DNA of 64,000 nucleotides from Defluviicoccus sp. (lineage in GTDB: Bacteria; Pseudomonadota; Alphaproteobacteria; MPNO01). Shown piece by piece: positions 60,312 through 64,000 of this stretch. The notes below the pieces were generated by a model, which made no database searches, had not been told where the DNA came from, and saw only the letters and a program-made list of their open reading frames with translations. Position numbers and translations under genes: made by a program. The DNA lies in contig JAJEHI010000008.1 in assembly GCA_022823775.1 (NCBI GenBank), positions 1 through 64,000 on the forward strand. The letters are read 5' to 3'. Within the stretch, counting starts at the first letter, position 1. The number at the start of each line of letters is the position of its first letter.

Positions 60312-61385
60312 CTACTCGCGGTCCCAGTTGCGGGTCACGATCTGCTTCTTGTCCCGCATGTAGTCCATGTAGCTCGCCAGCATCTTGGTGCCGGGGAGAC
60401 CCGCCTTGTCCTGACGCTTGGCCCATTGCTGCGCGATGTTGGGGATCGCGAAGGCCCAGGTCTTCTTCTCGGCGGCCGAGAGCGCGTGGGTTTCCTGGCC
60501 GTATTTCTTCTCGCACACGCCGAGGCCCCACTTGCCGCCGCCGATGATTTTCTGGTTGCCGGCCGCCGACCAGGTGGCGGTGGCCTCCTTGATCGCCGCC
60601 TGCACCTCGCGCGGAATCTTGGGCCATGAGTCCATGTTGGCGGTCAGGAGCGCGTTGGCGACCGCCCCGAACCCGGCCTCCAGCTTGTACTTGGTGATCT
60701 CGCAGAACTTGAACCCCGCCATCGCCTGCTGCCAGAGGACGCCGCCCTCGTAGATGCCGGTCTTGAGCGAGTTGTACATCGTCGCCAGGCCCTTGATGAC
60801 CACGGGCGTGGCGCCGGCGGCGGTGACCCAGGGAATGTTCGCGCCCACGGCGCCGATTTTCATGCCCTTGAGGTCGGCGAACTTGGTGATCTTCTTCCTG
60901 GTCCAGAGCTCGTAGAAATCGGCCGTCCCGGTGATGCCGAGGAGCGACTGGTTGAATCGTTCCACCTGTTTTCCCATCGCCGGGAATTGTTCGTAGAGAT
61001 GGTTCATCGCGTCGGTGGCGACCTGGACGTCGAGCGTGGTGAACGGCGTCACGTAGGCGATCTGGTAGAGCGACAGTTCCGACTGGTGGAACGGCCCCGG
61101 CACGACGCCGAGATCGCCGAGTCCCGTCTGCACGCCGTCGAGCTCGCCCCGCACCTTGACGATCTGCCCGCCGAAGCCCTGCACCCAGGACACCTTGTAC
61201 TTGCCGGTCCTGGCGAGGATTTCGTCGACCTTCGGGACGAAGTCCTTGATCGCCGCGCCGACCGGAGCGTAGTTGTGGTTGTTGCCCGAAATGATGGTCA
61301 GGCGAACTCTCTCGGCCGCCTGGGCCGAGCCGAAGATAAGCGCCGCGCTCGAAAGGGCGGCGGCGGCGAATCCGATCCTGCGCAT
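60312..61385 (-). CDS. TRAP transporter periplasmic solute-binding protein (DctP-type), system 4
   Basis: 357 residues from the ATG with GAGGGGAGAAA upstream. Signal peptide about 22 residues (MRRIGFAAAALSSAALIFGSAQA). Body: IISGNNHNYAPVGAAIKDFV, LKGMKIGAVGANIPWVTAAGAT and YNSLKTGIYEGGVLW. The usual carboxylate-binding Arg in the GMK-R region is replaced (KIGAVGAN), so the ligand may be atypical. First gene of the operon. Confidence 0.88.
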   Translation of the reverse strand: MRRIGFAAAALSSAALIFGSAQAAERVRLTIISGNNHNYAPVGAAIKDFVPKVDEILARTGKYKVSWVQGFGGQIVKVRGELDGVQTGLGDLGVVPGPFHQSELSLYQIAYVTPFTTLDVQVATDAMNHLYEQFPAMGKQVERFNQSLLGITGTADFYELWTRKKITKFADLKGMKIGAVGANIPWVTAAGATPVVIKGLATMYNSLKTGIYEGGVLWQQAMAGFKFCEITKYKLEAGFGAVANALLTANMDSWPKIPREVQAAIKEATATWSAAGNQKIIGGGKWGLGVCEKKYGQETHALSAAEKKTWAFAIPNIAQQWAKRQDKAGLPGTKMLASYMDYMRDKKQIVTRNWDRE

Positions 61386-61545
61386 GGTTTCTCCCCTCGC
61401 AATGTCCTTGCTCGTACCCGGTCCTCTTCCGGGACCTTGGCGTGGATACCACAGCAATTGCGGAAACCGGTCAAGCGCGCCGCAGTGACAGCCCGCGGCG
61501 GCGGCCGCATAATCGGACGCCAAGGAACCAGCGAGAGGCGCCCCG

Positions 61546-62751
61546 ATGGACGCCCCCAGCCAGGATCTGACCGCGCTCGATACCGATGCCTGGCTCGCCC
61601 GGGTGGCGGAGGCCGGGCCGGTCGTGGAGTCGCTCGCGCCCGAGGCCGACCGGGCCCGGCGGTTGAGCGGGGAGGCGATGGCTGCGCTCCACGAGCAGGC
61701 CCTGTTCCGGCTCCTCCTGCCGGTGGCCTATGGCGGTGCCGAGATGACGCTGCCGGTCTTTCTCCCGGTAATCGAGGCGGTGGCCCGCTATGACGGCAGC
61801 GCTGCCTGGTGCGTCGCCCAGGGCAACGGATGCGCCTCGCTCGCCGGGTTCCTGGAGCCCGCCCTGGCACAGCAGATCTGGGGGCGCGACCCGTCGGGCG
61901 TGCTGGCCTGGGGCCCCGGCAAGGCGGAGGCGCGCGCGGTCGAGGGCGGCTACCGCGTCACCGCCCGGACCGGCTTCGCGAGCGGCAGCCACCACGCGAC
62001 CTGGCTTGCCGCGCATTGCACGGTGTTCGACGACGACGGCACTCCGAGGCTCGACGCCCGGAGCGTGCCGGAGAACCGGACCGCGCTGGTCCCGGCGGAG
62101 ACGGTCGAGCTGTCCGACGGTTGGGACGCCGTCGGGCTGCGCGGCACCGGCAGCGACGGGTTCGCGTGCGACGGCCTGTTCGTGCCCGAGGAGCGCACGG
62201 TTGTCCGCGCGACGATGATCGAGGAGAGGCCCGCGATCTCCTCCCTGCACGGCATGCCGCTGATGTCGGTCTACGCGATCGGCTTCGCCGCCGTCGCCCT
62301 CGGCATCGCGCGCGGCGTGTTCGAGTCGTTCGTCGCGCTGGCGCAGGAGAAACGTCCGCGCGGCGCCCGGTTCACGCTCAAGGAAAACCCGGCCGTCCAC
62401 GACGAGGTCGCCCGCGCCGACGCGAGGCTCCGCGGCGCCCGCGCCTTTCTCGTCGAGGCGGCGGAAGCGGGCGCCGCCGATCTCGCCGCCGAAGGCCGCA
62501 TGTCGGTGGATACGCTGATGACGATCCGGCTTGCCGGCACGCACGCGATCCACGAGGCCAAGGCGGCCGCCGACATCCTTTACGACACCGCCGGCACCAG
62601 CGCGGTATTGGCCTCCAGCCCCTTCGAGCGGCGCTTCCGCGATATCCACGCCGTGGCGCTGCAGATGCAGGCAAGAAAGACGCATTTCCAGACCTGGGGA
62701 TCCTGGGCGCTCGGCAACCCGATCGTCTCGGACGGGGTCAATGTCGGGTGA
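61546..62751 (+). CDS. Acyl-CoA-dehydrogenase-fold flavoprotein, group D monooxygenase-like, copy 2
   Basis: 401 residues. PVVESLAPEADRARRLSGEAM, YGGAEMTLPVFLPVIEAV, YDGSAAWCVAQG and VGLRGTGSDGFAC parallel the copy at 36780-37994. Like that copy, it lacks an evident acyl-CoA dehydrogenase catalytic Glu, so a flavin-dependent hydroxylase supplied by a separate reductase is likely. It is divergent from TRAP system 4 and 37 nt before the M20-fold gene. Confidence 0.83.
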   Translation: MDAPSQDLTALDTDAWLARVAEAGPVVESLAPEADRARRLSGEAMAALHEQALFRLLLPVAYGGAEMTLPVFLPVIEAVARYDGSAAWCVAQGNGCASLAGFLEPALAQQIWGRDPSGVLAWGPGKAEARAVEGGYRVTARTGFASGSHHATWLAAHCTVFDDDGTPRLDARSVPENRTALVPAETVELSDGWDAVGLRGTGSDGFACDGLFVPEERTVVRATMIEERPAISSLHGMPLMSVYAIGFAAVALGIARGVFESFVALAQEKRPRGARFTLKENPAVHDEVARADARLRGARAFLVEAAEAGAADLAAEGRMSVDTLMTIRLAGTHAIHEAKAAADILYDTAGTSAVLASSPFERRFRDIHAVALQMQARKTHFQTWGSWALGNPIVSDGVNVG

Positions 62752-62788
62752 GGGGATGGTCTAAACCGGACGGCAATGGGGATCGGGT

Positions 62789-63982
62789 ATGGACATCGAA
62801 TCGCTGATCGGCCGGATTGACCGGCGTTTCCTGGTCGACACGCTGGTCGAGCTGGCACGGGTCCCGGCCGACGTGCCGATGGGGCACGAGGTCTTCATGG
62901 AGCCGGACGATCCGAAGCTCGTCCACTACGTGCAGAACGTGCTGCGGCCGAAGCTCGCCCGAGCCGGCGCCTACGATTTGATCGACGTGCCGGGCAACCA
63001 GATCGTCGCGCGCCACGGTGCCGGGACGAGCGGGAAGTCGCTGCTGGTCCAGGTCTACACGCCGGTCCAGCACCACAATCTGATGGACGATCCGTGGTCG
63101 GGGAAGATCGCGTCCGGCGCCGCGTGGGGCCGCGACGAGCCTTGCGTGTTCGGAATGGGGGTGGGGCAGAACAAGTCGCACCAGGCGATCGCGCTCGCCA
63201 TCCTGAAGATGCTCAACGACACCCGGACGGAACTCCCCGGCACGCTCTATGTCGCGATCAACAACGAAGGAAGATCGAGCCACAAATGCACCGAGGCGAT
63301 CCTCGCCGCGCTCGACGAGAAGCCCGATTTCGCGTTGCTGATGACCGCGACCGGCGAGCGGATATCGATGGGCAATCGCGGCCGGGTCGACGTCAACGTC
63401 ACGGTGCGCGGCAAGGCGGTCCATTCGAGCGTCCCCGACACCGGTCTGAGCGCCATCGAGGGCGCGTGGGAGGCAATGAACCGCCTGAAGCGGATGACCT
63501 TCGAGGGGACCCACCCCCAGCTCGGCGGCCGCCACGTGCTGCCCTACCAGATCGCCTATTCGCCGCTCGCGCCGCACACGATCCCCGATACCGCGCGGAT
63601 GCGCGTCGACCGGCGCCTACTGCCAGGCGACGATCCCGCGGTCGCCACCGAAGAGGTGCGGGAGGCGATCGGCGACCTCTCGCCCTGGGAGGTGACCGTG
63701 GAGCAGGGCCATCACATGTGGCCCGCGATGGTCGATCCGGAAAACCCGGCGGTCCGAACGCTAGCCCGCTCGCATGAGGCGGTTCACGGCGCGCCGCCCG
63801 GAACCTATTACGGGCAGGGCACATTCGATGCCGGCGGGCCGTGCGCCGCCGGCGTCCCGGCGGTAATGTACGGCGTGCAAGGCGGGGCGGGCGTGCTCGA
63901 TACCGATCTGGTCGCGCTTTCCTGTCTCGACCGGGTCTCGCGCACGGTCGCCCGCACGATCCTTTCCTATCTTGGAGCGTGA
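62789..63982 (+). CDS. M20 peptidase-fold protein with substituted metal ligands
   Basis: 397 residues. The overall M20 order is visible: catalytic domain, dimerisation lid (RGKAVHSSVPDTGLSAIEGAW) and return to the catalytic domain (GTYYGQGTFDAGGPCAAGVPAV). But the metal ligands are gone by alignment to DapE: the HxD pair is Y90/P92, the bridging Asp is Q127, the EE pair is E160/G161, the fourth acid is A187, and the terminal His is absent. Only the general-base Glu (E160) is kept. It may bind a peptide-like ligand or use a different metal site. Its stop is 1 nt before the next gene start. Confidence 0.82.
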   Translation: MDIESLIGRIDRRFLVDTLVELARVPADVPMGHEVFMEPDDPKLVHYVQNVLRPKLARAGAYDLIDVPGNQIVARHGAGTSGKSLLVQVYTPVQHHNLMDDPWSGKIASGAAWGRDEPCVFGMGVGQNKSHQAIALAILKMLNDTRTELPGTLYVAINNEGRSSHKCTEAILAALDEKPDFALLMTATGERISMGNRGRVDVNVTVRGKAVHSSVPDTGLSAIEGAWEAMNRLKRMTFEGTHPQLGGRHVLPYQIAYSPLAPHTIPDTARMRVDRRLLPGDDPAVATEEVREAIGDLSPWEVTVEQGHHMWPAMVDPENPAVRTLARSHEAVHGAPPGTYYGQGTFDAGGPCAAGVPAVMYGVQGGAGVLDTDLVALSCLDRVSRTVARTILSYLGA

Positions 63983-63983
63983 C

Positions 63984-64000
63984 ATGGCCGAAGCGGTTCC
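63984..64000 (+). CDS. Start of a further gene, truncated by the window edge
   Basis: ATG at 63984 with GGAG 7 nt upstream, five codons visible (MAEAV). It is likely cotranscribed with the M20-fold gene. Nothing can be said of the product. Confidence 0.4.

Noticed and set aside
62762-62771. TAAACCGGAC occurring three times (12046-12037 minus, 47041-47050, 62762-62771)
   Set aside because: Ten bases are too few and the positions relative to genes differ; one overlaps the sdh -10 box, but the others have no -35 box.
1-64000. CRISPR arrays, tRNA, rRNA, insertion sequences and prophage
   Set aside because: No regularly spaced repeats, no tRNA-like cloverleaf ends or transposase and integrase motifs were seen; the two palindromic repeat families have only two copies each here.

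Overview
This 64 kb window is about two thirds G+C by eye and is densely packed. Genes often overlap by 4 nt, and no gene-free stretch exceeds 300 nt. The content points to an alphaproteobacterium of the Rhodospirillales type: a compact sdhCDAB operon, four TRAP-type organic-acid uptake systems, LLM flavin oxidoreductases, several amidases, CoA-linked and flavin-linked catabolic enzymes, and two dispersed palindromic repeat families of the kind seen in alphaproteobacterial genomes. The assignment is inferred from gene content; no rRNA or other marker is present.

Layout. 1-3821: four overlapping genes (oxaloacetate-decarboxylase-like lyase, FAD monooxygenase, ThDP decarboxylase with swapped domain order, NIPSNAP protein). 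3843-3945: BIME-like repeat. 3963-6046 (minus): amidase and a catalytically unusual SDR. 6161-8443: orphan molybdenum hydroxylase subunit. 8619-11985 (minus): sdhCDAB, with a divergent TacAT-type toxin-antitoxin pair at 12181-12973. 13019-14640 (minus): CoA-ester lyase and TPR protein. 14753-17053: a second orphan molybdenum hydroxylase subunit. 17050-18366 (minus): outer-membrane barrel. 18602-21123: an AAA ATPase, a PIN-like nuclease and an RNA ligase in a low-G+C block. This is the strongest candidate for an undescribed system. 21178-23471: RidA, TauD-type dioxygenase, reductive-dehalogenase-like iron-sulfur protein. 23468-26560 (minus): TRAP system 1. 26673-30988: LLM, cupin, CMD, LLM and two VOC genes. 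31171-34148: TAXI/TRAP system 2. 34183-41582: CoA ligase, SDR, acyl-CoA-dehydrogenase-fold monooxygenase, zinc alcohol dehydrogenase, Baeyer-Villiger-type monooxygenase and a glutamine-amidotransferase-like hydrolase. 41766-44690: GlcF-like iron-sulfur protein with a VAO/PCMH flavoprotein. 44875-49432: amidases, VOC and a CmcJ/NvfI protein. 49566-52438: TRAP system 3. 52451-58179: haem-oxygenase-like oxidase, salicylyl-CoA-hydroxylase-like flavoprotein, small membrane protein, second CmcJ/NvfI protein, BNR-repeat protein and class II aldolase. 58289-61385 (minus): TRAP system 4, with the second BIME-like repeat at its receptor-permease junction. 61546-63982: second acyl-CoA-dehydrogenase-fold protein and an M20-fold protein that has lost most metal ligands. 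A new gene begins at 63984.

Together the genes describe a scavenger of small carboxylated and aromatic compounds: TRAP systems import acids, flavin, molybdenum and non-haem iron oxygenases modify them, CoA ligase and lyase enzymes and amidases break them down, and electrons enter respiration at succinate dehydrogenase. Apart from the TacA-type antitoxin I see no DNA-binding transcription factor in the window. No tRNA, rRNA, CRISPR array, integrase or transposase was recognised.
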